Positions 1-4,960 of a stretch of DNA of 5,606 nt are shown piece after piece; position 1 is the stretch's first letter, and each line of letters starts with the position of its first letter. Made by a program: the position numbers and the translations under genes. The notes under the pieces were generated by a model, which saw only the letters and a list, made by a program, of their open reading frames with translations, was not told the DNA's origin and did no database searches. This DNA comes from Minisyncoccota bacterium (GTDB taxonomy: Bacteria; Patescibacteriota; Minisyncoccia; Phycocordibacterales; UBA2100), in the NCBI GenBank assembly GCA_020058565.1, contig JAGVDT010000121.1, forward strand, positions 1 through 5,606. Reading direction: 5' to 3'.

Positions 1-258
1 GGCTCCGTAGTGTACGCCGCGAAGATTATTCTTAAACGCACGCACGACGCCGTCGATATAGTCTTGGTACGTGCCCTCCCGATCAAGCCAGCGCTCGTGT
101 TCTTTGGCATACGAACGCTGCGCATCTTCAGGGAAAACTCCGTCACGGATGAGCTGATCTACCACCTGGATTAAGAGCGAAGAGCGAAAAATAGTGCCGT
201 CGACATCAAACACAGCCACCTTGCTCGGCATCGCATTTTTTCTGTTCTTCTTGGCCAT
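1..258 (-). CDS. HAD-superfamily (HAD-IB, SerB-like) hydrolase, 3' end outside window
   Basis: The first 86 residues of a haloacid-dehalogenase-type phosphatase are present; the rest lies beyond base 1. Residues 13-30 (KVAVFDVDGTIFRSSLLI) contain HAD motif I, DxDGT, whose first Asp would form the aspartyl-phosphate intermediate and whose second Asp is the general acid/base. The helical stretch after it (R-S-S-L-L-I, then a charged region with W59 and Y69) resembles the cap region of HAD-IB proteins related to phosphoserine phosphatase. The substrate cannot be told, because motifs II-IV are missing. I chose the ATG at 256-258; a second ATG at residue 10 (229-231) is also possible, since motif I starts shortly after it. 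The gene follows ddl by 107 bases that hold two inverted repeats. The GAGGG closest to the start lies 12 bases from the ATG, inside the 267-310 palindrome, so it would be paired if that hairpin folded. Confidence 0.85.
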   Translation of the reverse strand, partial: MAKKNRKNAMPSKVAVFDVDGTIFRSSLLIQVVDQLIRDGVFPEDAQRSYAKEHERWLDREGTYQDYIDGVVRAFKNNLRGVHYGA

Positions 259-264
259 GCGGCC

Positions 265-270
265 ACTATA
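265..270 (-). promoter_or_regulatory. possible -10 box for the HAD gene
   Basis: The minus strand reads TATAGT exactly 6 bases before the ATG at 258, a 5/6 match to TATAAT. A start site at normal distance would fall on or next to the ATG, giving a leaderless mRNA. No convincing -35 box is present at 16-18 bases (T-rich only), and the box is partly the end of the palindrome, so this is weak. Confidence 0.25.
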
Positions 271-310
271 CCCTCACACCAACTTTTTAAAAAGCTGGTG
301 TGAGGGTATA
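267..310. repeat. 44-bp near-perfect palindrome between ddl and HAD gene
   Basis: The arms TATACCCTCACACCA (267-281) and its exact complement (296-310) are 15 bp and perfect. The inner CTTTTTAAAAAG (283-294) continues the symmetry with one mismatch at 282/295. That mismatch is A-C in plus-strand RNA but a G-U wobble in minus-strand RNA, so minus-strand RNA, the sense of the genes, pairs better. No U-run follows the stem on either strand, so it is not a standard intrinsic terminator. Its outer 13 bases nearly match the end of the inverted repeat at 3374-3395. It may be a mobile-type intergenic palindrome, an mRNA 3'-end protector for ddl, or a structure hiding the HAD ribosome site. Confidence 0.8.
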
Positions 311-322
311 CAACAAATGGCG

Positions 323-356
323 TTGGAGGTCTGGGTGTTGGAGGTCAGACCTCCAA
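323..356. repeat. nested GGAGGT/ACCTCC inverted repeat after ddl
   Basis: TTGGAGGTCTG (323-333) pairs perfectly with CAGACCTCCAA (346-356), an 11-bp stem. A second copy of TTGGAGGTC at 338-346 can instead pair with 348-356, so two mutually exclusive hairpins exist. The element begins 9 bases after the ddl stop. GGAGGT and ACCTCC are the Shine-Dalgarno and anti-Shine-Dalgarno sequences, which may be coincidence. No T-run follows, so a terminator role is only possible, not shown. Confidence 0.7.
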
Positions 357-365
357 AATACATGC

Positions 366-1529
366 TCATTTCTGGTCTTTTGCGCCACCGACTTTGGTCA
401 AAATATCCGATTTGAATGCGTAGGTCGTGTCTTTTAGAGCGGCATGTCGCTCTTCGGCCAGCCTCACCAGCCCCGAGACAAGGTCCATATTTGAAACCCC
501 GGCCTTTTTCCAGTTGTGGTGGTAGAGGCTCCCGGGAAGCGTATTTACTTCGATCACGTATGCTTTGTCGTGTTTGGTATCGATGATGAAATCCACCCGT
601 GAGATTCCCGTGCACCCAAGTGTCTGGTATACCTTTACGCCTATTTCTTTCACATGTTCCGTCATTTTTTCCCCGATATCAGCCGGTATCTGGCTGTAGC
701 CGCTATTGGCTCCATCTTGCCCTTTCTTGCCGCCGCCAGAGAGGTATTTGTCGTTAAAGTCGAAGAATTCTGTTTTGTTGAGAGGCCTTTCGACATGGGC
801 AGTACGCGGATCGTCGTTACCCATGATCGGAAGCGTTACTTCAATCATTTCTGTGATTCCCTGCTCGACCAGTATTTTGTCGTCGTAATGAAGCGCTACT
901 TCAATCGCATTTTCAAGCTCTTTTTCGTCCTTCGCCTTAGAAATGCCTATCGACGAGCCAAGGTGAACCGGTTTAACGAAAAGCGGGTACTCGAGTTTTT
1001 TGATTTCTCGGCGAAGCGTTTCAGGGTCCGCCTTCCACATGCCACGAGTAAACCAGACGTATGGCGGGGTCGGGATTTTCTCGGCCTCAAGGAGTTGTTT
1101 GGTAAGAACTTTGTCCATAGCAACCGCAGAGGCAAAGATGTCGCACCCCACAAAAGGCACGCCCGCCATGCGAAGCACACCCATCAGAGAGCCGTCTTCG
1201 CCGTAGGTGCCGTGCATCGCCGGAAATGCCACATCCACCTTTATATGCCGATCGAAAAATCCCGGCCATTCGATCGTTAGGCCTTTGTCGAAATTCAATC
1301 TGACTTTCTGCATCCTGGCCAGTTTTTGTTGCCAGTCGGCTTCCTGGAAAAAAGAAAGGTCGTTCATTTGTTTGTCGCAGTACCAGGCGCCGTCTTTGGT
1401 GATATATACCGGCCAGACATCGTATTGGGCCGATGCCAGAAGCGTGTCGATGATCGGGATATGTGCGGTGATTATAGATACGTCGTGCTCCGCCGAACGC
1501 CCGCCAAACATCACCGCAACCGTTTTCAT
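366..1529 (-). CDS. ddl: D-alanine--D-alanine ligase (Ddl, ATP-grasp)
   Basis: Ddl joins two D-Ala in the cytoplasm with ATP, giving the dipeptide that MurF adds to the peptidoglycan precursor. The 387 residues show the family layout. The N-terminal GGRSAEHDVS (9-18) has E14 as the likely first-D-Ala contact. HGTYGEDG is at 106-113. The ATP-grasp domain has VKPVHLGSSIG (185-195), E227/E230 near the adenine site, Y262 at the start of the omega loop, R311 and D313 (SRVDF), and EVNTLPG (327-333) with metal ligands E327 and N329. Two regions are odd: a Gly-rich enlarged omega loop (about 263-278) and PGSLYHHNW in place of the usual PG-F/M-T...S after the metal ligands. I chose the ATG at 1527-1529 because the protein then begins MKTVAVMFGG. 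The upstream in-frame TTG extension (12 residues) looks unrelated and would run through the promoter. There is no Shine-Dalgarno sequence. MurF is encoded just upstream, so the two enzymes work in sequence. Confidence 0.95.
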   Translation of the reverse strand: MKTVAVMFGGRSAEHDVSIITAHIPIIDTLLASAQYDVWPVYITKDGAWYCDKQMNDLSFFQEADWQQKLARMQKVRLNFDKGLTIEWPGFFDRHIKVDVAFPAMHGTYGEDGSLMGVLRMAGVPFVGCDIFASAVAMDKVLTKQLLEAEKIPTPPYVWFTRGMWKADPETLRREIKKLEYPLFVKPVHLGSSIGISKAKDEKELENAIEVALHYDDKILVEQGITEMIEVTLPIMGNDDPRTAHVERPLNKTEFFDFNDKYLSGGGKKGQDGANSGYSQIPADIGEKMTEHVKEIGVKVYQTLGCTGISRVDFIIDTKHDKAYVIEVNTLPGSLYHHNWKKAGVSNMDLVSGLVRLAEERHAALKDTTYAFKSDILTKVGGAKDQK

Positions 1530-1536
1530 ATGAAGG

Positions 1537-1565
1537 ATTGTACCCGAGCATAAGCCCGCCCACAA
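1537..1565 (-). promoter_or_regulatory. candidate sigma-70-type promoter giving leaderless ddl mRNA
   Basis: On the minus strand TTGTGG (1565-1560) and TACAAT (1542-1537) are separated by exactly 17 bases. The -10 matches consensus at 5/6; the -35 keeps only TTG. The -10 ends 7 bases before the ddl ATG, so transcription would begin at or one base before that ATG. This fits the absence of a Shine-Dalgarno sequence. It also fits a need for a new promoter after the repeat-filled murF-ddl gap. Confidence 0.45.
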
Positions 1566-1616
1566 TCAGGGGACCATTCACAATACAAGAATAGGGACCC
1601 TGGATCTTGTTTCCTG

Positions 1617-1654
1617 GTGTACGAATCTTCCGCGGCCGCGGAAGATTCGTACAC
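1617..1654. repeat. 38-bp perfect palindrome between murF and ddl
   Basis: The 19-base arm GTGTACGAATCTTCCGCGG is followed directly by its exact complement, with no spacer. The centre is very GC-rich and includes GCGGCCGC. As RNA it would fold into a strong hairpin on either strand. No T-run follows on either side, so it is not a classical terminator. It sits between the 7-bp repeat tract and the proposed ddl promoter. It could stabilise the murF mRNA 3' end, act as a cruciform or protein-binding site, or be an interspersed palindromic repeat. Confidence 0.9.
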
Positions 1655-1672
1655 AGTAAATTCTTGCTGTGC

Positions 1673-1791
1673 CAACTTTTGACTTTTGCCTTTTGACCTT
1701 TACGTTCTGACCTTTAACTTCTGACCTTTGCCTTTTGTTCTTTGCCTGTTGACCTTTGCCTTTTAATCTTTCTCTTTGTCCTTTGACCTTT
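1673..1791. repeat. 17 tandem degenerate 7-bp units (AAAGGCA / AAGGTCA)
   Basis: Reading the minus strand from 1791 downwards, the sequence divides without a break into 17 heptamers (119 bases). Most are variants of AAAGGTC, AAAGGCA, AAGGTCA or AAAGTCA. Over much of the tract AAAGGCA-like and AAGGTCA-like units alternate, giving a 14-bp super-period. The tract begins on the base next to the murF stop codon and is strongly purine-rich on the coding strand. An open frame through it would give a Lys/Gly/Gln-rich repeat peptide, which is a by-product of the period and not a gene. Similar heptamer tracts are known between genes in various bacteria. Confidence 0.9.
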
Positions 1792-3261
1792 TTATTCGTA
1801 CTGATCCGGCCAGTCGTTTTGCAGCAAGACCACATCCCCCGCCACCGTCATCTTGGGCAGCGCGTTAAATGCAGTCGGGCCGAAATCGTACCAGAGAATT
1901 TCCCCCGCGTATCCCGCAGCCTTGAGACCTTCTTCTATGTAGGGCGTGACGGAATTTTTGATCAGGACGACTTTTTCGATCTTAGCCTCGGCGAGTTTTT
2001 TTCCCATTTCCCTATGAATCTCTTCTTTGCGTGAACCCATTTCCACGAGGCCTGGCGTCACATACCAACGGCGAGAGCCTTCGAGAGACTTGAGAAACGC
2101 TATAGCGGCTGCAGCGCCATCGGGGTTGCCGTTATAGCTATCGTCTATCCAGGTAACCCCTCCATCGAGGTTTGGCTGCATGCGATGTTCGTATGGCTTC
2201 GTCTGCCCTACGCCCATACCTATTTGCTCTGGTGAAAGGCCGAGCCTAGAAGCAATATCGGCCGCAGCGGCAATCGGGCCGACGTTATGTACACCCAAGA
2301 GCCGCGAACGCATTTGGTAGTGCTCGCCATTGTACGCAAACCCAATGATGAGACCGTTTACGCTTGATTCCACTGTAGTTACCTCCCACGAAGGCGTTCC
2401 GCGTTTGTCATAATAGACAAAACTCGAAGGGTCCCTCGGCGGCTGGTATGTGCCTTCGGCATTTACATACCCAAGTATTTCTTGTTGCAATGAGCCTTTA
2501 GAAAAAGACCCGGACTTTGCCTTGAGATAATCTACAAGTTCATAAATCGTTTTAGCTGCCTTTTCCAAGCTGCCAAACCTCTCCAAATGAGCTTCGTTTA
2601 CACCCGTAATGACGCCCCAATTCGGCTCCACAAAATTGCAGAGTTTCTTGATGTCGCCGGGATAGTATTCGCCAAATTCGAACACGAGCACTTCTTCGTC
2701 GCCCGCCAAAGTCTTTACGAATCTCGCGATAGCAAGCGGCGTGTTGTGGCTTCCGCCAGGTGCCGCTACGCGCTTGCCTTGCGAAAGCACCGTTTTTAGT
2801 ATTTCGCGCATCGTGGTTTTCCCAAAGCTTCCAGCTACAGCAATCTTAATCGCTTTGTGCCTTTTTAGCTTTGCTTTCGCGCGAGAGACAATCACTGCTT
2901 CGACAGGTTTTTGCAGGGCATTCAGAAAAACAATAAGAAGAAACAGCGTATACGGCACGATAAAAGGCGCAAGAATGAAGCCGGCGATCGCAGCAACAAT
3001 GCCCGGGACTTGCGACCAGTAAATAAAAATCGCCGAAGAAGCGAAGCTCCATACCAGCGATATCCAAGCGAAAGCGCTCAGAAGAATCGCTTTGAGCGTA
3101 TAGACCAAATGTTTGCGCTCCTCGATGTTGTAAAAGTCATTGGTGCGGTGGTACCACGCCATGTATTCAAATGGGTAGTATTCGTTGGCCTGGAGCATGT
3201 AGATAAGCGCCCGCACATAGTTTGGGTGGTAGCGCGTCCACAGGTATTTGAAAAAATTCAT
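1792..3261 (-). CDS. murF: MurF-type ligase with N-terminal membrane domain
   Basis: MurF uses ATP to add D-Ala-D-Ala to UDP-MurNAc-tripeptide. In this 489-residue protein the ligase core is clear. The P-loop GSFGKTT is at 144-150, SHNTPLAIA at 171-179, EFGEYYPGDI at 195-204, GVNEAHLERFGS at 220-231, GVHNVGPIAAAADIA at 323-337, EHRM at 358-361, DDSYNGNPDG at 373-382 and PGLVEMGS at 403-410. These fit the MurF central ATPase and C-terminal domains. The usual N-terminal UDP-MurNAc-tripeptide-binding domain is absent. Its place is taken by a basic/aromatic segment (1-50) and two probable membrane helices (about 56-81 and 86-114), so the enzyme is probably tethered to the inner face of the membrane. 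The ATG at 3259-3261 lacks a Shine-Dalgarno sequence and directly touches one arm of an inverted repeat. The gene precedes ddl, which makes its substrate. A related Mur-ligase-family role cannot be excluded, because the substrate-binding domain differs. Confidence 0.85.
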   Translation of the reverse strand: MNFFKYLWTRYHPNYVRALIYMLQANEYYPFEYMAWYHRTNDFYNIEERKHLVYTLKAILLSAFAWISLVWSFASSAIFIYWSQVPGIVAAIAGFILAPFIVPYTLFLLIVFLNALQKPVEAVIVSRAKAKLKRHKAIKIAVAGSFGKTTMREILKTVLSQGKRVAAPGGSHNTPLAIARFVKTLAGDEEVLVFEFGEYYPGDIKKLCNFVEPNWGVITGVNEAHLERFGSLEKAAKTIYELVDYLKAKSGSFSKGSLQQEILGYVNAEGTYQPPRDPSSFVYYDKRGTPSWEVTTVESSVNGLIIGFAYNGEHYQMRSRLLGVHNVGPIAAAADIASRLGLSPEQIGMGVGQTKPYEHRMQPNLDGGVTWIDDSYNGNPDGAAAAIAFLKSLEGSRRWYVTPGLVEMGSRKEEIHREMGKKLAEAKIEKVVLIKNSVTPYIEEGLKAAGYAGEILWYDFGPTAFNALPKMTVAGDVVLLQNDWPDQYE

Positions 3262-3395
3262 ACCCGGACACCAATCATCCCATAATTCAGGTTGTGGCTA
3301 TGACGGTTTTTACTCGAAACTTCGAATAACGTTGGAAATGACATGATCAAGCAGAACATCTTCATAAGAAACGATGGGATGATTGGTGTGCGGGT
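3262..3395. repeat. 134-bp element with 22-bp inverted-repeat ends between abhydrolase and murF
   Basis: Bases 3262-3283 and 3374-3395 are inverted copies of 22 bp with one mismatch (consensus ACCCGnACACCAATCATCCC, then AT), enclosing 90 bases. The outer ends are flanked by the same triplet CAT (3259-3261 and 3396-3398), which could be a 3-bp target duplication. The left CAT is also the murF start codon. The right arm ends in the abhydrolase stop codon. Candidates are a small non-autonomous mobile element or a long-range RNA stem bringing the upstream stop next to the murF start. No transposase is present. Confidence 0.75.
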
Positions 3396-3402
3396 CATAT
3401 AA
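3310..3402 (-). other. coding-like tail in the +1 frame after the abhydrolase stop
   Basis: Just past the abhydrolase stop the +1 frame is open for 30 codons to a TAA at 3310-3312, and it reads like protein (LYDPHTNHPIVSYEDVLLD and on to ...SFE). It has no start codon of its own, since a TAA lies a few codons upstream in the same frame. It would join the abhydrolase in frame if the T6 run (A6 at 3401-3406 on the plus strand) were T5. So it may be a natural C-terminal extension cut off by a homopolymer insertion, a sequencing error, or chance. It overlaps the right arm of the inverted repeat, which tempers the case. Confidence 0.35.
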
Positions 3403-4141
3403 AAAATTCTTGGATTAGCTTTGCGACTTCATCGGCCTTTTGTTGATGTACGAAATGCCCTGCTCCAGACAGAACTTTCAACTCCGAACCCTTTATCAGT
3501 CGATGGATCTTCTTTCCCTCTTCGACTGGAGTCACAATGTCGTCCTCACCCCACACCAGGAGCGCCGGTCGATCGATATGCGCTGCATCACTGCTGAGAT
3601 CTTCTTTGATCACCGCCAGAAATGTTTCTTGTAATGCACCGGCAGAGATGTAGTCACCTCCGGTTACCCGGTAGAGCTCTTTTCGCAAACGCAGATACAG
3701 TGATTTTGGAAAAGGTTTCAAAAGTGCTTTTCCTATCTTTGCGCCAGCGGTAAATGCCATATTGTGGACATTTTGTCTGTCAGCGACACCTGCTGAAGCG
3801 ATAAAAACTATTTTCTTTGGCTCGAGAAACCTCTGTGATACTGCTTTGATAATCACCCGTCCGCCAAATGAATGCCCGATAACATACTCTGGCTGCACGC
3901 CGGTTTTTTTGCAGAATTCGGCGACAAACTTTGCGTACTGCTCGACAGTCCACGTGTCTTTAGGCAACTCTGTATTGCCAAAGCCCGGCATATCCAAACG
4001 GACTATCCTGAAACCTGGGAGTTTTTGGACGAGCGCATCAAAAGAGTGGAGCGAGTCGCCCCAGCCATGCAGCATTAGGACGACCGGCCCTATGCCGTTT
4101 TCGGCGTGCTCTGTCGCCAAGCCGGCGACTATGGATTTCAT
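3395..4141 (-). CDS. alpha/beta hydrolase (abhydrolase_1 type)
   Basis: This is a 248-residue serine hydrolase of the alpha/beta fold. LMLHGWGDS (22-30) carries the oxyanion HGxG motif. VIGHSFGG (87-94) is the nucleophile elbow with S91. LLVWGEDDIVTP (194-205) carries the acid D201, and SGAGHFVH (225-232) carries H229, completing the triad. A helical cap lies around 120-185. No signal peptide is present, so it is probably cytoplasmic; the substrate is unknown (esterase, C-C hydrolase or similar). I chose the ATG at 4139-4141 because the protein then opens MKSIVAGLATEH, a normal first beta strand. A longer TTG start at 4237 would add 32 residues that are only a translation of the upstream repeat element. 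The start lacks a Shine-Dalgarno sequence and overlaps an inverted-repeat arm. The protein ends soon after its last helix. The +1-frame tail described at 3310-3402 may be part of the original C-terminus. Confidence 0.9.
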   Translation of the reverse strand: MKSIVAGLATEHAENGIGPVVLMLHGWGDSLHSFDALVQKLPGFRIVRLDMPGFGNTELPKDTWTVEQYAKFVAEFCKKTGVQPEYVIGHSFGGRVIIKAVSQRFLEPKKIVFIASAGVADRQNVHNMAFTAGAKIGKALLKPFPKSLYLRLRKELYRVTGGDYISAGALQETFLAVIKEDLSSDAAHIDRPALLVWGEDDIVTPVEEGKKIHRLIKGSELKVLSGAGHFVHQQKADEVAKLIQEFFI

Positions 4142-4256
4142 CCCGTTAGAAATCGGATGCGCTTGCGCGTAGAGTGTGCACCCAATTTGTTTATGGCCAA
4201 TAAATCCGACCTCCCGCCAGGCACATGGCTTGCGCAAATGCTATCTCTAACGGGAT
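4140..4256. repeat. 117-bp inverted-repeat element between nth and abhydrolase
   Basis: ATCCCGTTAGA (4140-4150) and its exact complement TCTAACGGGAT (4246-4256) enclose 95 bases. Imperfect similarity between the arms continues a few bases inward. TTCATCCC occurs at both ends (4137-4144 and 4256-4263), so there is a direct repeat across the element. The inner arm ends on the abhydrolase ATG (4139-4141). The arm translates as NPVR in one direction and ISNG in the other. From memory, such peptide fragments recur in spurious short proteins of CPR genomes, so this is probably one copy of an interspersed palindromic repeat. That link is unverified here. The strands show no tRNA and no convincing gene. 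Confidence 0.6.
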
Positions 4257-4277
4257 TCATCCCAATATCCTAACTGG

Positions 4278-4943
4278 TTATTTGGCCCGAGGCCATATGT
4301 TCCCGGCCTTTGGCCACAGCTTTGTCAGAGGATGGTCGCGGCATTCATGGCGGTTAGCTTTGCAAATGTAGCGGCCATAGAGCACAAGCCCGTTGTTTAT
4401 GTATTTCCAGTCTTTTTTGGGTACCAGCATTTCGAGGTCCTTGGAAATTTTCGTGGGATCGGTCCTGTCGGTCAAATCGAATTTCAGCGCAAACCTCTTT
4501 ACATGCGTGTCGGTTGCAATACCCTCCCACAGATCGTGAAGCTCCCCCATGACGACATGCGCTGTTTTGTATCCTACGCCTGGAAGCGACATGAGCTCCC
4601 TCTCTGTTTTCGGAATTTTTCCGCCAAAGTTTTCGGTGACGTTCTTTCCTGCGGCGATGATATTTTTGGCCTTGTTCCTAAAAAAACTCACGCTCGATAT
4701 TTCTTTGGTCAGCGTCTTCAAGTTGGCCTCCGCAAAGTCCTTCGGCGTTTTGTATTTGTTGAAAAGCTTCTCTGTGACTTTATTTACAAGCTTGTCGGTA
4801 CACTGCGCAGACATCACGACTGCCGCAACCAGCTGAAACGGCGTATCGTATCGGAGCTCGGTCTTTGGCTCCGGATATGCGCGCTTGAGGTACGCGACGA
4901 TGGAGCGCGCCCTTTTTTTCCGTTCACGCTGAGGCCCCGGCAT
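4278..4943 (-). CDS. nth: endonuclease III homologue (HhH-GPD DNA glycosylase/AP lyase)
   Basis: Nth removes oxidised pyrimidines and cuts the abasic site in base-excision repair. The 221 residues match the family's length (about 210-220). SAQCTDKLVNKVT (45-57) corresponds to the conserved SAQxTD helix. LPGVGYKTAHVV (120-131) is the helix-hairpin-helix with catalytic K126. ATDTHVKR (143-150) holds catalytic D145. The C-terminal iron-sulfur loop, normally C-X6-C-X2-C-X5-C, reads C194-X6-C201-X2-H204-X5-W210: spacing is kept, but the third and fourth cysteines are His and Trp, so a standard 4Fe-4S cluster is unlikely. Catalytic residues are intact, so activity is still expected. The ATG at 4941-4943 has AGGA 7 bases upstream and an in-frame TAG shortly before it. 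A cysteine-rich microprotein ends 17 bases upstream, suggesting shared transcription. Confidence 0.92.
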   Translation of the reverse strand: MPGPQRERKKRARSIVAYLKRAYPEPKTELRYDTPFQLVAAVVMSAQCTDKLVNKVTEKLFNKYKTPKDFAEANLKTLTKEISSVSFFRNKAKNIIAAGKNVTENFGGKIPKTERELMSLPGVGYKTAHVVMGELHDLWEGIATDTHVKRFALKFDLTDRTDPTKISKDLEMLVPKKDWKYINNGLVLYGRYICKANRHECRDHPLTKLWPKAGNIWPRAK

Positions 4944-4950
4944 TGGGGCA

Positions 4951-4954
4951 TCCT
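4951..4954 (-). promoter_or_regulatory. ribosome binding site of nth (AGGA)
   Basis: AGGA on the minus strand lies 7 bases before the nth ATG. It fixes that start, and it is the clearest Shine-Dalgarno match among the genes here. It overlaps the edge of a 12-bp palindrome, CTAGCATGCTAG (4953-4964), that also covers the microprotein stop codon. Confidence 0.6.
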
Positions 4955-4960
4955 AGCATG

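Noticed and set aside
267..310. Palindrome as a Rho-independent terminator for ddl
   Set aside because: The T5/A5 run is in the centre of the palindrome, not after the stem, and no U-tract follows on either strand.
654..1280. Long plus-strand ORF opposite ddl, and the similar one opposite nth (4332-4964)
   Set aside because: Both are antisense shadows of well-supported genes; the translations are rich in Arg/Phe/His with no domain.
1526..1654. 43-codon minus-strand frame (GTG start) running into the ddl start
   Set aside because: It crosses the perfect palindrome and the promoter candidate, and has no ribosome site or recognisable motif.
1578..1835. Lys/Gln-rich minus-strand ORF through the heptamer tract
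   Set aside because: Its Lys-Gly-Gln pattern is simply the 7-bp period read in three phases. It also starts inside murF in another frame.
3258..3398. 46-codon minus-strand ORF whose ATG overlaps the abhydrolase stop and whose TGA overlaps the murF ATG (ATGA at both ends)
   Set aside because: Composition does not look protein-like, it reads through both inverted-repeat arms, and ATGA overlaps arise whenever the next gene's second codon starts with A. More likely a by-product of the repeat element.
4142..4237. N-terminal extension of the abhydrolase from a TTG codon (280 residues total)
   Set aside because: The extra 32 residues are repeat sequence and precede a normal abhydrolase N-terminus at the ATG 4139-4141.
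4138..4260. 40-codon minus-strand ORF (starts MNPVRDS) ending in an ATGA overlap with the abhydrolase start, with an internal GGGAGG that could drive a leader peptide
   Set aside because: It is a translation of the inverted-repeat element, with no recognisable domain. A leader-peptide role is imaginable but unsupported.
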